Origin: Candidatus Poribacteria bacterium | Lineage (GTDB): Bacteria > Poribacteria > WGA-4E > JAJDTR01 | Assembly (NCBI GenBank): GCA_022827055.1 | Contig: JAJDTR010000069.1 | Location: 1-51,325 of the forward strand | DNA: 51,325 nt | Direction of reading: 5' to 3' | In this document: positions 9,446-18,063 of the stretch, piece after piece | Numbering within the stretch: the first letter of the stretch is position 1 | Layout of the letters: the number at the start of each line of letters is the position of its first letter | Position numbers and translations under genes: made by a program | Notes under the pieces: generated by a model | What the model saw: only the letters and a program-made list of their open reading frames with translations | Told to the model about the DNA's origin: nothing | The model's database searches: none

Positions 9446-10333
9446 ATGCGCACAATGTCCTTGATAGCGGTTCTAATCTTGATGTGCCTCTTTATTGTTC
9501 AACGCGGCAATGCTCAGGTAGATCGAATTCCCAGAAATGTGCTCGAATTACGTCCCGGGGGTTATGTGTACGCTGATTTTCCTAGAGTATTCGACGCCAG
9601 CGAGGATGGTATCACCATCGAGCTGTGGGCATATTTTACGAATACGCCGAAAGATGAAGAAATGTGGCTAATTTTCGCACGACCTGGAAGTTATTTCCTA
9701 ACACTGACCGGCGAGGGCGTTGGTTATGCTGGTCTTGCAAACGCTGAAGATAAAGGAACTACTTTTCTAGGTTTTGGCGTGGAGAAATTGTATAATCGTG
9801 GTTTATGGGACCAAACCATGTCCGGTAATCGGATTTTACGCGACGATTTTCCGGTTCGTCAATGGGTGAATATCGTCTGCCAAATCAAAAGAGTAGAGGA
9901 CAATAAAGCGCAATTTACGTTATCATTTGATGATGCAGAGGATTTAGGACCTCCCGAGTTCATACGCTTTAGCACTAGTATTGCGATGCCAATGGGAACT
10001 TCCGATTTTCCACTATTGATTGGCGGACGAAAACCTATGACCATGGAGGATGGGAAAGAGTGGCATGCTAAAAGGTACAGATTTGAGTCCATGGAGGGGT
10101 ATATCGACGAAGTTAGCGTGTCTAAAGGGTGGCGTTACGGAGAAAAGTTTCCTATTAAGAGCAAACGTCGGTTAAAATCCGACGGAAATACTATAGCGTT
10201 ATGGCGTTTTATGGAGGGAAATCCTTATTCGGATTCATCTGGCAATAGGCACAAGCTGCGAGTGGGCGGTTCGCTAGCAGTAGAATCGCAAGGCAAGCTG
10301 GCAACTACTTGGGGTCAGCTTAAAACGAGATGA
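9446..10333 (+). CDS. Secreted LamG/concanavalin-like domain protein
   Basis: A 295-residue protein with a cleavable signal peptide (hydrophobic core LIAVLILMCLFIV, likely cut after GNA at about residue 23). The body reads as one laminin-G/ConA-like jelly roll: the opening ITIELWAYFTN, the middle WVNIVCQIKR and a closing EGYIDEVSVSKGWRYG followed by IALWRFMEG are characteristic of LamG_3 domains. GGAG lies 8 nt before the ATG. It sits between two large sigma-fusion/CarboxypepD_reg genes on the same strand and may be co-regulated with them. Such domains usually bind glycans or other surface ligands; the ligand here is unknown. Confidence 0.75.
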   Translation: MRTMSLIAVLILMCLFIVQRGNAQVDRIPRNVLELRPGGYVYADFPRVFDASEDGITIELWAYFTNTPKDEEMWLIFARPGSYFLTLTGEGVGYAGLANAEDKGTTFLGFGVEKLYNRGLWDQTMSGNRILRDDFPVRQWVNIVCQIKRVEDNKAQFTLSFDDAEDLGPPEFIRFSTSIAMPMGTSDFPLLIGGRKPMTMEDGKEWHAKRYRFESMEGYIDEVSVSKGWRYGEKFPIKSKRRLKSDGNTIALWRFMEGNPYSDSSGNRHKLRVGGSLAVESQGKLATTWGQLKTR

Positions 10334-10440
10334 TCCAAATGCAGAAGGGGCTGGAACATACCCTGTAACCGATGAAAGATTGACGTTGAGATGACGTGTT
10401 GTGATTTACTCGAATCTTATGACTGAACGGCGGGGAAAAG

Positions 10441-10529
10441 GGATTTCTATCGCGTGGGATTTGCTATCGCACTCACTATGGAATCTTCTATCGCCTTCGT
10501 TATCCACTCAGTTGATCGTTCGTTTGATT
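10441..10529 (+). repeat. CTATCGC unit cluster inside a MITE hairpin
   Basis: Two to three truncated or full units stand between a left hairpin arm CGGCGGGG (10430-10437) and a right arm CCGCCCGC (10531-10538) that belongs to MITE-B. The block therefore sits where the MITE hairpin loop would be. Confidence 0.6.
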
Positions 10530-10530
10530 T

Positions 10531-10600
10531 CCGCCCGCGAATTTGGTGTAATGCGGCTTTCCGTCCAACCCAACGGTTGTACTTTTGTACAAAGTCGAGC
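10531..10600 (+). mobile_element. MITE-B, right end only
   Basis: The right end of the GCTCGAC-ended MITE, recognised by TTTGGTGT followed by TTTTGTACAAAGTCGAGC. It is followed at once by TGA, which fits the family's TNA target preference, and then by the AGAGGAGGG leader of the gene at 10618. Confidence 0.65.
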
Positions 10601-10617
10601 TGAGAGGAGGGATTCTC

Positions 10618-12981
10618 ATGCGGATAATGGAGCAGATACGCAATACCTTGGGATCGGCGATGGCAGCCGCTAGGAGTTTAGCTGTTCGCAAAAGCCGATT
10701 CTTGCTAGCGGCGGGGCTCTGTGTTTTGCTATTGTCAATTGGAGATAGCGAGACTGCCGAGGGCGGTGACACGGAAAACGCGACCGAAAAACTAACCTAT
10801 TCCGGTCGCGTCGTCAACAGTGGCGGCGAAGTGGTAGAAGGGGCACAGATTCTGCACGCCGTGAATTGGCAGGCTACCCAACCTGTCACTCGCACGGCGG
10901 TGGACGGGACGTTTCGCTTTGAGATACCGCGTCCCGAACCTAGGAAGTCGGGCGGGCGCTTGGACATTCTCATTACACACTCGGATTACGCTAACCGTTG
11001 GCGGAATTTGCCTCCCAAAAGTACGGAAGATATTGAGATTCAACTCGACGCGCCGGGGACAATCTCCGGGCGGGTACTGAACTCCTCCGGCGAACCCATT
11101 CCCAACGTGGCGGTAAGAATCGAGTTCTTGATGAGTGGAGACCGGATGTCGCCTCATCGCGAGGATTATTCTATGCTGAACATTTTTCATCATATGCCGC
11201 CCGCCGAGACCGATGAGAGGGGTGAGTTTGTTTTCCGTAATCTACCTCAAAGCGCTATGACAATGCTCCATATCCAGGCGCCCGGTTTCGCAAAGGCTGA
11301 ACGGTTCGGCGTACCAGTTGGCGCGGAAGGGCTTGAGATTCGACTGAAGCACGAAGGCAGAATCATGGGGCGTCTCAGCTATGCCGATACCGGCGCGCCG
11401 GTAACAGACGCGACCGTTACGGGGCGTGGGACAGATATGTCTCATGGGAGAGGGGAGGCACACGTCGATAAAAACGGGGTTTTCGTCGTGAAAAACCTGC
11501 CGCGCGGCCTGTACGACCTCTCCCTTGGGGTAGGTCCCGATGGTTGGACGGCTATCCCCAAGGGACGCATTCTGGTGACGGAGGGACAGACGGTATCCGA
11601 TATAGACCTCAGTTTGATTCGGTGCGGCGTTATCACCGGTCGAGTGACCGACACGGATACCGGCGAGCCGATAGCCAACCACAGAGTTTTTCTTCATGAC
11701 GCCGCTCATCCCGAATCTCTGGGGAAGCGTCATAGTGCGGCTACGGACGGAACGGGCGTCTACCACATCCGCGCCGCGCCGGGGCAAGCGATAATTTTTA
11801 CCCGTGCACCTCGGAATTATGAGGACATAGGTGAAGTTTCAAGAAGTGTCAATGTCCTTGAGGGCGAAACCGTAACCGTTGATTTTCAATTCGCAAAAGG
11901 TATCGAGTTGGTCGTTCGGACGTTGACGAAAGCCGGCAAGCCGGTGGCGGGTGCATGGGTTACCGAGGAATGGACGGTGGTTATGGCGGAACGCGGAAAA
12001 TCCAATGAAAGGGGGGAATATACCCTCCGAGGGTATCGGCCCGGACAGCTACTTTACCTTAAAGCGGAGCATGTTGAACGGCAGTTGCATGGTACCGCAG
12101 AGGTGGAATTCCAACCGGACAGGACGGTTGAGATTCGGATGGAACGGTACGAGCAGGTGGAGGTTTCCGGCCGGGTGGTTAACAAAGACGGAGAACCGAT
12201 TCCCGGTGTAACCATCTTGCTTTCCCAGCGGGATGATCAGAAAAGAGCGGCGGTCGGCACAGATGTCGCCGTGACAGCCAGCACAAGTGTCGCGGTGACA
12301 GACAACGACGGTCGATACCGGGGGGTTAGGCTTATGATAGGCGGAACGTACATCATCCACGCGCACCCGTTCGCGGGAGCGTATATTTCTGCGGCTACCG
12401 GTGAGTTTACCGCAACAGAGGAGATGTCCCACATCGCCGATCTCGTCTTGCTACAGGGAAATACCGTCAAATCGACATGGGAACAGGGAGCAGAACATCA
12501 AACAGAGGAGATGTACGCGCAGGAGGCAGAGGTGCGCCTGGAAGCTCTGATGGGGGTGCCTGCACCGGAGCTGAAGGTCGCAAAATGGTTGTCCGGGCGC
12601 TCAGTCTCCATCGGAGAGTTAAAAGGAAAGACGATTGCGCTATATTTTTGGGATTTGAGCGACTCGGATAATTTACTCTGTATTGGCGTATTGAATTTCT
12701 TACAGAAAGCCTATCGGAAGAAAGGGCTTGTTTGCATCGCGGTGTGTCCCGCAGCGACAGAAGTCGACGTCGTCATGCGTCTTATCAAGGAAAAGTCGCT
12801 CAGCTACCCTATTGCGCTGGAGGGCAGCACGAAAATCCCCGGCGCGAGGGGCGAAACGTTTGATCGATACGCTATCGGGTGGGGGGATCCGGTTATTCTC
12901 ATTGACCGCGAAGGAAAAATTGCGAACATCGCGTATCCGTTGAATCTTCAAGATCGGGTTCAGGCTCTCCTCGCGGACTGA
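10618..12981 (+). CDS. Membrane-anchored CarboxypepD_reg-like repeat protein with redoxin-like C-terminus (sigma-less paralogue 3)
   Basis: This 787-residue paralogue of the 1592 and 6172 genes lacks the whole sigma factor. It begins at the ATG equivalent to internal Met196 of paralogue 1, with the same leader (GAGAGGAGGGATTCTC). A TTG start at 10585 is possible but lies within a MITE end and adds only 11 residues. A signal anchor at about residues 22-42 (RKSRFLLAAGLCVLLLSIG) precedes about six CarboxypepD_reg-like modules and a redoxin-like domain with VPAPELKVAKWLSGRSVS. The active-site position reads YFWDLSDSDN, without CxxC. It is probably an exported, membrane-held protein. Whether it interacts with the sigma-bearing paralogues is unknown. 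Confidence 0.85.
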   Translation: MRIMEQIRNTLGSAMAAARSLAVRKSRFLLAAGLCVLLLSIGDSETAEGGDTENATEKLTYSGRVVNSGGEVVEGAQILHAVNWQATQPVTRTAVDGTFRFEIPRPEPRKSGGRLDILITHSDYANRWRNLPPKSTEDIEIQLDAPGTISGRVLNSSGEPIPNVAVRIEFLMSGDRMSPHREDYSMLNIFHHMPPAETDERGEFVFRNLPQSAMTMLHIQAPGFAKAERFGVPVGAEGLEIRLKHEGRIMGRLSYADTGAPVTDATVTGRGTDMSHGRGEAHVDKNGVFVVKNLPRGLYDLSLGVGPDGWTAIPKGRILVTEGQTVSDIDLSLIRCGVITGRVTDTDTGEPIANHRVFLHDAAHPESLGKRHSAATDGTGVYHIRAAPGQAIIFTRAPRNYEDIGEVSRSVNVLEGETVTVDFQFAKGIELVVRTLTKAGKPVAGAWVTEEWTVVMAERGKSNERGEYTLRGYRPGQLLYLKAEHVERQLHGTAEVEFQPDRTVEIRMERYEQVEVSGRVVNKDGEPIPGVTILLSQRDDQKRAAVGTDVAVTASTSVAVTDNDGRYRGVRLMIGGTYIIHAHPFAGAYISAATGEFTATEEMSHIADLVLLQGNTVKSTWEQGAEHQTEEMYAQEAEVRLEALMGVPAPELKVAKWLSGRSVSIGELKGKTIALYFWDLSDSDNLLCIGVLNFLQKAYRKKGLVCIAVCPAATEVDVVMRLIKEKSLSYPIALEGSTKIPGARGETFDRYAIGWGDPVILIDREGKIANIAYPLNLQDRVQALLAD

Positions 12982-13028
12982 ACTGCCTGCGGGTTCTTTT
13001 GGGTGGGGTTGGCATTTATCTGGACTGT

Positions 13029-13500
13029 GATCCGCAAACTAACAGTTTGCGGTACAAAGTTTATTCTAAGTTACCACTAGTCGTGCACTCAAGAGCCCGT
13101 TGCGACTCACTTGATCACCCACTATGGGATTTACTGTCGCCTTCGCTATCCGCTCAGTTGATCGCACGCTTGATCCCGCTAGGGCATAGATGCACAGAGT
13201 CTTAACGTTTCTGTTAGATTGAGATCCGCAAACTAACAGTTTGCGTTACAGAGTTTATTCAAGGTCACCACTAGTCAAGTACTCAAAAGCCCGTTGTGAC
13301 TCACTTGATCACCCACTATGGGATTTACTATCGCCTTCGCTATCCGCTTAGTTGATCGTTCGCTTGATCCCCGCTAGGGCTTAGATGCACAGAGTCTTAA
13401 CGTTTCTGTTAGATTGAGATCCGCAAACTAACAGTTTGCGGTACAAAGTTTATTCAAAGTCACCAGTAGTAGTACTCAGAAGCCCGTTGTGATTCGCTGC
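13029..13500 (+). repeat. Tandem direct repeat, period 194-195 bp, about 2.4 copies
   Basis: The motif GATCCGCAAACTAACAG recurs at 13029, 13223 and 13418, and the intervening sequence is nearly identical, including TTGATCACCCACTATGGG and the segment CAGAGTCTTAACGTTTC. Each copy starts with a hairpin (CCGCAAACT/AGTTTGCGG, loop AAC). Copies 1 and 2 each contain CTATCGC-type units (13127-13175, 13321-13370). The third copy is truncated just before the carbonic anhydrase leader. The array fills the 12982-13532 gap. Confidence 0.85.
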
Positions 13501-13532
13501 GCATTCATTTAGAAAGCAAAAGGAGAAAATTG

Positions 13533-14318
13533 ATGGATTGTTGTCCAATGCTATTTGGTATCGGTAGTGTCATGTGCGCCCTTGTGTGTACCCCGAGTTG
13601 CGCGACGTCGGAGAATCGCCAATCTCATCCCGAGCACGTCAAGTGGGGTTATGAGGCGGAAAACGGTCCGGCTGTCTGGGGGCGGCTCTCCCCGGAATAT
13701 ATTCTTTGCTCCGAAGGTACGCACCAATCGCCGATAGACATTGCAAACCCCATACGCGCAAATCTTTCCGGCATAACCATCAACTACCAACCGGCAATCT
13801 TGACCATCTGGAATAATGGTCACACGATTGAAGTCACGTATCCAAAGGGAAGTTGGCTAGAGGTTGACGGCACTCGATTTCAACTGCTGCAATTCCATTT
13901 TCACGCGCCGAGCGAACATACGGTAACGGGCAAATCGTTTGACATGGAGATGCACCTCGTTCATGCAAGTGACGATGGCACGTTGGCTGTCGTTGGAGCC
14001 CTTATCCGGCGCGGGCGGGAGAACGCCGCGTTCAATCCCATCTGGGCACATCTGCCAACCGCCCCGGGACAAGCGAAGAGCGTTGAGGGTGTCACATTCA
14101 ATGCCGATGAATTATTGCCGAGCGCGAGGCATACCTATCGCTACGAAGGTTCGTTGACAACCCCGCCGTGTTCAGAAGGGGTAAAGTGGTTTGTGCTTAA
14201 ATCTCCCATTGAAATGTCCGAAGCGCAAATCGCCGCATTCAAAGCTATTATTGATAATAACACCCGGCCGGTGCAGCCGCTTAACGGGCGCGAACTGCTG
14301 GAGGAGGTTTCTGACTAA
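13533..14318 (+). CDS. Alpha-class carbonic anhydrase, exported
   Basis: Catalyses reversible hydration of CO2 to bicarbonate, here probably in the periplasm. The 261-residue protein has an N-terminal hydrophobic, Cys-rich export signal (about residues 1-25; the ACT..SCA region could be a lipobox-like site). The alpha-CA signatures follow: HVKWGYE, QSPIDI, the zinc ligands in QFHFHAPSEH (His122, His124) and EMHLVH (His141), and the substrate-pocket motif GSLTTPPCSEGVKWFVL. Length and order match bacterial alpha-CAs. AGGAG lies 7 nt before ATG 13533; a TTG three bases upstream is less likely. It sits alone on the + strand after the tandem repeat array. Confidence 0.93.
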   Translation: MDCCPMLFGIGSVMCALVCTPSCATSENRQSHPEHVKWGYEAENGPAVWGRLSPEYILCSEGTHQSPIDIANPIRANLSGITINYQPAILTIWNNGHTIEVTYPKGSWLEVDGTRFQLLQFHFHAPSEHTVTGKSFDMEMHLVHASDDGTLAVVGALIRRGRENAAFNPIWAHLPTAPGQAKSVEGVTFNADELLPSARHTYRYEGSLTTPPCSEGVKWFVLKSPIEMSEAQIAAFKAIIDNNTRPVQPLNGRELLEEVSD

Positions 14319-14325
14319 TGCTCCA

Positions 14326-15168
14326 TCATTCGCGACGCGCCTGCCCCCACGCGCGATAGAATTCCCCCATCAAATCGAAGCGTTCGCTCCGATCGTCCCG
14401 GCAGGCACGACGTATAACCTCGTACTGTGCATCGCTGCCGCGAAACGGCTCGCGATCCAACGTTCCATCCGACAGAAACACGGCTGCGGTTCGCCCCATG
14501 GTGAACACGTTCGTACGTTCATCGATCCGTGCGCCCAATTCAAACTCTTCGGGCGCCATAAAGCGGGTTGAGCCGAACATCCTTCCCATCTCATTTACGA
14601 ACGGCGCGTCACGGTAAAGATCCAAATCTATGACGTGAAATTCCTGTTGGTTAAAATCATAAATCATGCAACCGTCGTAGAAATCGACAGCGATCCAGCC
14701 CTTTCGTGCAAGTTGATAGTGTAACTCGTATACTTGGTCGAGGACGTCCAGAATCTCCTTGGACGGGAGTCCCCTGAAACGTTGAAAGGTTGATTGCGGT
14801 TGCTCCCGTGTTGCGGCGTCGGTACGGACAAGTTCGCCGTTTACCCATTCGTAGACTAGCAGGGGACCGGTAGGCGACTCAACGACTTGATGGAGCGTTG
14901 GCAGCGTGTGGTAGCCACAACCTTGCCGCAAGTGGACGGCGTTGCGAAGCATGGACACCCTTTCGGCGTGACTCAGATAGGGGTCCGGATTGTCCGGATA
15001 TCCGGCTGTTTTTACGAAATAACGTTCCCCTTCAGTCTGTATACCGTACGAGATGTTCCCGGAATCCTGTATTTCTTCGTCAAAAACGGCGAACACGTCG
15101 CCAACGTTATGGAGATAGAGATCGGGTTCTTGGTCGATGCGGTCAATATCTAGAAGTGGATGTTCCAT
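14326..15168 (-). CDS. Protein-kinase-like protein, divergent
   Basis: A 280-residue protein starting at ATG 15168 with AAGGAG upstream; the longer frame to 15219 has no such support. It has the order of a small kinase fold: a beta-3 lysine in YFVKTAG, hinge LLVYEWVNGELV, a catalytic-loop-like WIAVDFYDGCMIYD (HRD replaced by AVD), a metal-loop-like FHVIDLDLY (DFG replaced by DLD) and GSTRFMAPEEF, equivalent to the activation-segment APE motif. The departures resemble aminoglycoside-phosphotransferase or fructosamine-kinase-like members, so the substrate may be a small molecule rather than protein. Its stop is 7 bp from the convergent carbonic anhydrase stop. Confidence 0.7.
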   Translation of the reverse strand: MEHPLLDIDRIDQEPDLYLHNVGDVFAVFDEEIQDSGNISYGIQTEGERYFVKTAGYPDNPDPYLSHAERVSMLRNAVHLRQGCGYHTLPTLHQVVESPTGPLLVYEWVNGELVRTDAATREQPQSTFQRFRGLPSKEILDVLDQVYELHYQLARKGWIAVDFYDGCMIYDFNQQEFHVIDLDLYRDAPFVNEMGRMFGSTRFMAPEEFELGARIDERTNVFTMGRTAAVFLSDGTLDREPFRGSDAQYEVIRRACRDDRSERFDLMGEFYRAWGQARRE

Positions 15169-15286
15169 GATTGTTTTCTCCTTCGGAGCGGGGAAGACCG
15201 ACGCATCTTGGCTAGACACATAGAAAATACGTAATTGTTTAGTTCAGTCAAGAACTTACACGCCAACAGGAAATCGCGACCTGGAG

Positions 15287-15358
15287 AAGATTTCTATGCG
15301 ATCTCTATCGCGGTCACTATTTATTCCCTTGATCCTTCCTTATTCAGTCAGTTGATCT
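15287..15358 (+). repeat. CTATCGC units inside a GCGACC hairpin
   Basis: Two units lie between the left arm GCGACCTGGAG (15277-15287) and the tail CTCCTACA. Elsewhere the same hairpin is intact as GCGACC..GGTCGC-TCCTACA (31770, 32110). This occupies part of the 15169-15531 gap, which otherwise shows no gene. Confidence 0.7.
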
Positions 15359-15531
15359 CCTACATTACACTCATGGAGTGGGAACGGGCATTAAACTGCA
15401 GTGCGACGAACCTACATTTCCAAAACAGATTGATAGACTAAACAGTTACGAAAATACAATCTTCATTCGTTACCCATCAGCGGAATCCGGTTTTGCACTA
15501 AGCACTTACGAAAAAAGATTCAGGTGCACAC

Positions 15532-16272
15532 CTACAACTCTTGATCATCGACCACACGAGGACGGGTGCCGATCGATGGGGGCAGGAGCAATCGTTTCTG
15601 TTGCTCGGTCAGTTCGCCGTATTTGTTGAGGTCGTAGTAGCTCCCCGACCATGCCGAGTGTCCGGGGCTGTATTTGTAGAGTATGGCGCGGCGCTCGTGT
15701 TCCGCTTGCCACGGCATGGTTCCGTGAATGACAGCTTCGGTGAAAAACAGAACGTCGCCCGTTTCAAGTGCGGGTTGGACAACGTAGTGCGCCGGACGCT
15801 CAAACCGTTTAACCTCCTGTGGTAGAAGGGTGGGGAAGTTGCTCTTATGGCTCCCCGGAATGCAGGCGAACCCGCCCGCGCCTTCGGGCGCGTCGGTCAA
15901 GTTATATGTCATCACACACAGTCCGTTACGCATCACGCCATCTCTATACCTGTACCAATGGTCGCCTTCGGGACCGCCGGGGCGCCCGCCATCCTCGCCG
16001 CCGTGCAAACCGCCGCGCGTGTCTCCCTTGTTCATGAATAGGGCGTAATCATGATCGAGACGGACGTAGGGGCCTAATAGTTCGATGAGATAGGGGAGGA
16101 TTTTGGGGTGGTCGATGAGTTGCTTAAACGGTTCTCCCCAGAGACTCGGCATACCGTCTCGGTTTCCTTTGTCAATGATTGCGTTCATCTCGTCTACATC
16201 GTCTTCGGTTAACACGTCCTTGATGACCAAATACCCGTAGAGATCAACGGCAAATTTTTCTTCATCTGTCAT
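15532..16272 (-). CDS. Phytanoyl-CoA dioxygenase (PhyH) family protein
   Basis: A probable Fe(II)/2-oxoglutarate-dependent oxygenase of 246 residues. Visible landmarks are the N-terminal YGYLVIKDVLTEDDVDEMN, a first iron-ligand region RGGLHGGEDG (His90), the core CVMTYNLTDAPEGAGGFACIPG with SHKSNFP, a second ligand His in EAVIHGTMPW and the 2-oxoglutarate-binding Arg region ERRAILYKY. AAAGGAG lies 8 nt before the ATG. Such enzymes are abundant in Poribacteria-like genomes, but the substrate cannot be read from sequence. It is a standalone minus-strand gene. Confidence 0.88.
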   Translation of the reverse strand: MTDEEKFAVDLYGYLVIKDVLTEDDVDEMNAIIDKGNRDGMPSLWGEPFKQLIDHPKILPYLIELLGPYVRLDHDYALFMNKGDTRGGLHGGEDGGRPGGPEGDHWYRYRDGVMRNGLCVMTYNLTDAPEGAGGFACIPGSHKSNFPTLLPQEVKRFERPAHYVVQPALETGDVLFFTEAVIHGTMPWQAEHERRAILYKYSPGHSAWSGSYYDLNKYGELTEQQKRLLLPPSIGTRPRVVDDQEL

Positions 16273-16362
16273 GGCGGTAGCTCCTTTCTTCTACGATTCC
16301 AGTCAGTTTCCACCTCGTGAATTTTAAGCAATCGAAAAACCAACCGTTATTCATATACTGCG

Positions 16363-16389
16363 GTAGGTGCGGTTGGAAACCGCACCTAC
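16363..16389. repeat. Hairpin repeat, GTAGGTGCGG arms
   Basis: A perfect 10-bp stem (GTAGGTGCGG/CCGCACCTAC) with loop TTGGAAA. A related copy is at 32336. It lies upstream of the PhyH gene and downstream of nothing coding on the + strand. Confidence 0.8.
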
Positions 16390-16442
16390 TGAAATATGTG
16401 TAACCGCGAATGGAATTGACTATAAGACTGTCGCAGAGGTGC

Positions 16443-17660
16443 TCAATGTGATTCTTCCGGATGTGTTTCCGTGACTGTTTCCCCGATTGTTTCAAAATCG
16501 AAACTTCCGAGCACGTCGCCGTTCACCTCGAGTTCGAAACGGTGCCAGTCTAGGCGCGCCTTTCCGTCGTGGTACTGTTTGAGCGACGGCAACGGGAAAA
16601 GAGATTTATCGTAACTTACCGTCTGTTTTGGCTTCAGTTTTCGTTGGCTGACGCGGTAGCGTTTACGCGTGATGCGCCCGGTGGGTCGTTTATATGAGAC
16701 TACGTAGTGAGTCAGAATCGTTTGGGATTCAGCGGCTTCGCTCTGCAAGCTGAACGAGAAACGGAATTCGTCGTTAATTGGGACGACCTCGCGCTCGGGC
16801 TTCAGTTCAATGAGTGTGACTTGTGCTTTGCCCAGCTCCCCGGGTGTTCCCATACCGAGCAGTTTCAGGGCGCGTTTGTCCCCAATTTTCGCCTGATATT
16901 TTAGCGCACCTCGTAGAATTTTCGCTGTTTCCGAGCGACCGTCGCGGCTCCATCGTTCCAAGGCGGCGTAGCCTTCAGTCGGATAGTCCTTGACGATGTC
17001 TCGCATGTCCGCCGCGACCTGCTCGCGCACGCGCGGGTCGCTATCGTCCTTGAGCGACTCCAGCAGCGCCAACATCGGCTGCGGATCGGGGATGAACCGT
17101 CCAATCCACTTTTGCCATATCCCGCGGGTACAGATTGACGCGCACACAAAAAGACGGAGATTGGCGTTTTCGTCGTCCACCCAGTCGCGAAAGCGCTCAA
17201 AGCACCGCTCGGGGTGGTTAATGAGAAACTCGCGCATCTCGCCGCCGCGGGTGCACCGGTATTTCGCGAGTTTGCAGAAGGCATTCATAGATGCGTCGAA
17301 ATCCGCCAATCCGTAGAGGCTAACGAAGTAGGAGACCGGTCTCAGGTTGGTTTGGAGTTCTTCGCTGGGGGACGGGCTCGGTTCGGAGGGGAGTTCCGAG
17401 TCGACATGCTCCATTAAAATCGCCAATGCATCGGTATAATTTTCGGGTAGGTGATGGCGCAATACGCGCCCGATGGCTTTCGTCACGTTGTAGATTGTTT
17501 GCCCTTCCATCTCTGTCCGAACGTCCTTGATGAAGGTGTCCGTGTCGAAGGCGGGATAGATGCGCTCAAGTTTCCGTCCGATGACCAGACCATCTTGTGT
17601 CAGGTCGAAAAGTGTGCGTTGTTTCATGTCGGAAAGTATGCGCCGCTCTTTCACGGTCAT
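16443..17660 (-). CDS. AlkD-like DNA alkylation repair protein
   Basis: A 405-residue HEAT-like repeat protein resembling the AlkC/AlkD family of DNA glycosylases that remove 3- and 7-alkylated purines. Supporting segments are MKQRTLFDLTQDGLVIG near the start, the helical pair HPERCFERFRDWVDDENANL, LRLFVCASICTRGIWQKWIG, DPRVREQVAADMRDIVKDYP and KILRGALKYQAKIGDKRALK. A beta-rich C-terminal extension (about residues 270-405, with FRFSFSLQSEA and WHRFELEVNGDVLGSFDF) follows the helical part. ATG 17660 is chosen because GGAG lies 6 nt upstream; a GTG at 17687 would add nine residues without support. The catalytic Asp was not assigned with certainty. Confidence 0.75.
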   Translation of the reverse strand: MTVKERRILSDMKQRTLFDLTQDGLVIGRKLERIYPAFDTDTFIKDVRTEMEGQTIYNVTKAIGRVLRHHLPENYTDALAILMEHVDSELPSEPSPSPSEELQTNLRPVSYFVSLYGLADFDASMNAFCKLAKYRCTRGGEMREFLINHPERCFERFRDWVDDENANLRLFVCASICTRGIWQKWIGRFIPDPQPMLALLESLKDDSDPRVREQVAADMRDIVKDYPTEGYAALERWSRDGRSETAKILRGALKYQAKIGDKRALKLLGMGTPGELGKAQVTLIELKPEREVVPINDEFRFSFSLQSEAAESQTILTHYVVSYKRPTGRITRKRYRVSQRKLKPKQTVSYDKSLFPLPSLKQYHDGKARLDWHRFELEVNGDVLGSFDFETIGETVTETHPEESH

Positions 17661-17810
17661 TTGGGGCTCCGGTGTCGTCGTGGGCACGTGGGGATATTGA
17701 ACTTGACTAAGACAATTGGATAATCGATCTCCTGTAATGCGTAATACGTATTGCGTAAAGCAAATTTTTTTGGTATCACGCTTTACTTATTTCCACCAAG
17801 TAACACTCGA

Positions 17811-17889
17811 CATTGCACTCCGCTGGAGTGCAGACGCGGGGAGGAATCGTGTTCTATTGACATTCCACTCCTCCGGAGTGCGGAGATTG
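17811..17889 (+). repeat. Dispersed hairpin pair (GCACTCC/GGAGTGC), copy 1
   Basis: Two GCACTCC-type hairpins joined by a spacer containing TTCTATTGACATT. The same arrangement occurs at 37127-37206. With the adjacent CTATCGC units it fills the 17661-18063 gap. Confidence 0.65.
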
Positions 17890-17916
17890 GGCGCATCACG
17901 ATTCTATTAACATTGG

Positions 17917-18063
17917 GGATCTCTATCGCGCTCACCATACCTCCACTTAATTCTCTTTGGGGTTTTTAGAGACTGGTGCGCAGAGGACCTCTATCGCACT
18001 CCCTATTCAGTCGTTTGATTGCACCCTACAAATGCTATCGCGCTCGCTGCCCATTCGCTTGAT
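17917..18063 (+). repeat. CTATCGC units, one inside a GGTGCGC hairpin
   Basis: A partial unit starts at 17917, a full unit spans 17985-18019 and another 18034-18063. The middle one sits between left arm GGTGCGCAGA and the tail TGCACCCTACA, that is, inside the hairpin found intact at 46664. The last unit touches the glpD stop codon. Confidence 0.75.

Noticed and set aside
10585..10617. TTG start for the sigma-less paralogue
   Set aside because: These codons lie in the MITE end; the ATG at 10618 has the conserved leader and matches the internal start of the other paralogues.
13029..13500. CRISPR-like array (regular repeats)
   Set aside because: The period is 194-195 bp and the whole period is conserved; there are no unique spacers and no cas genes.
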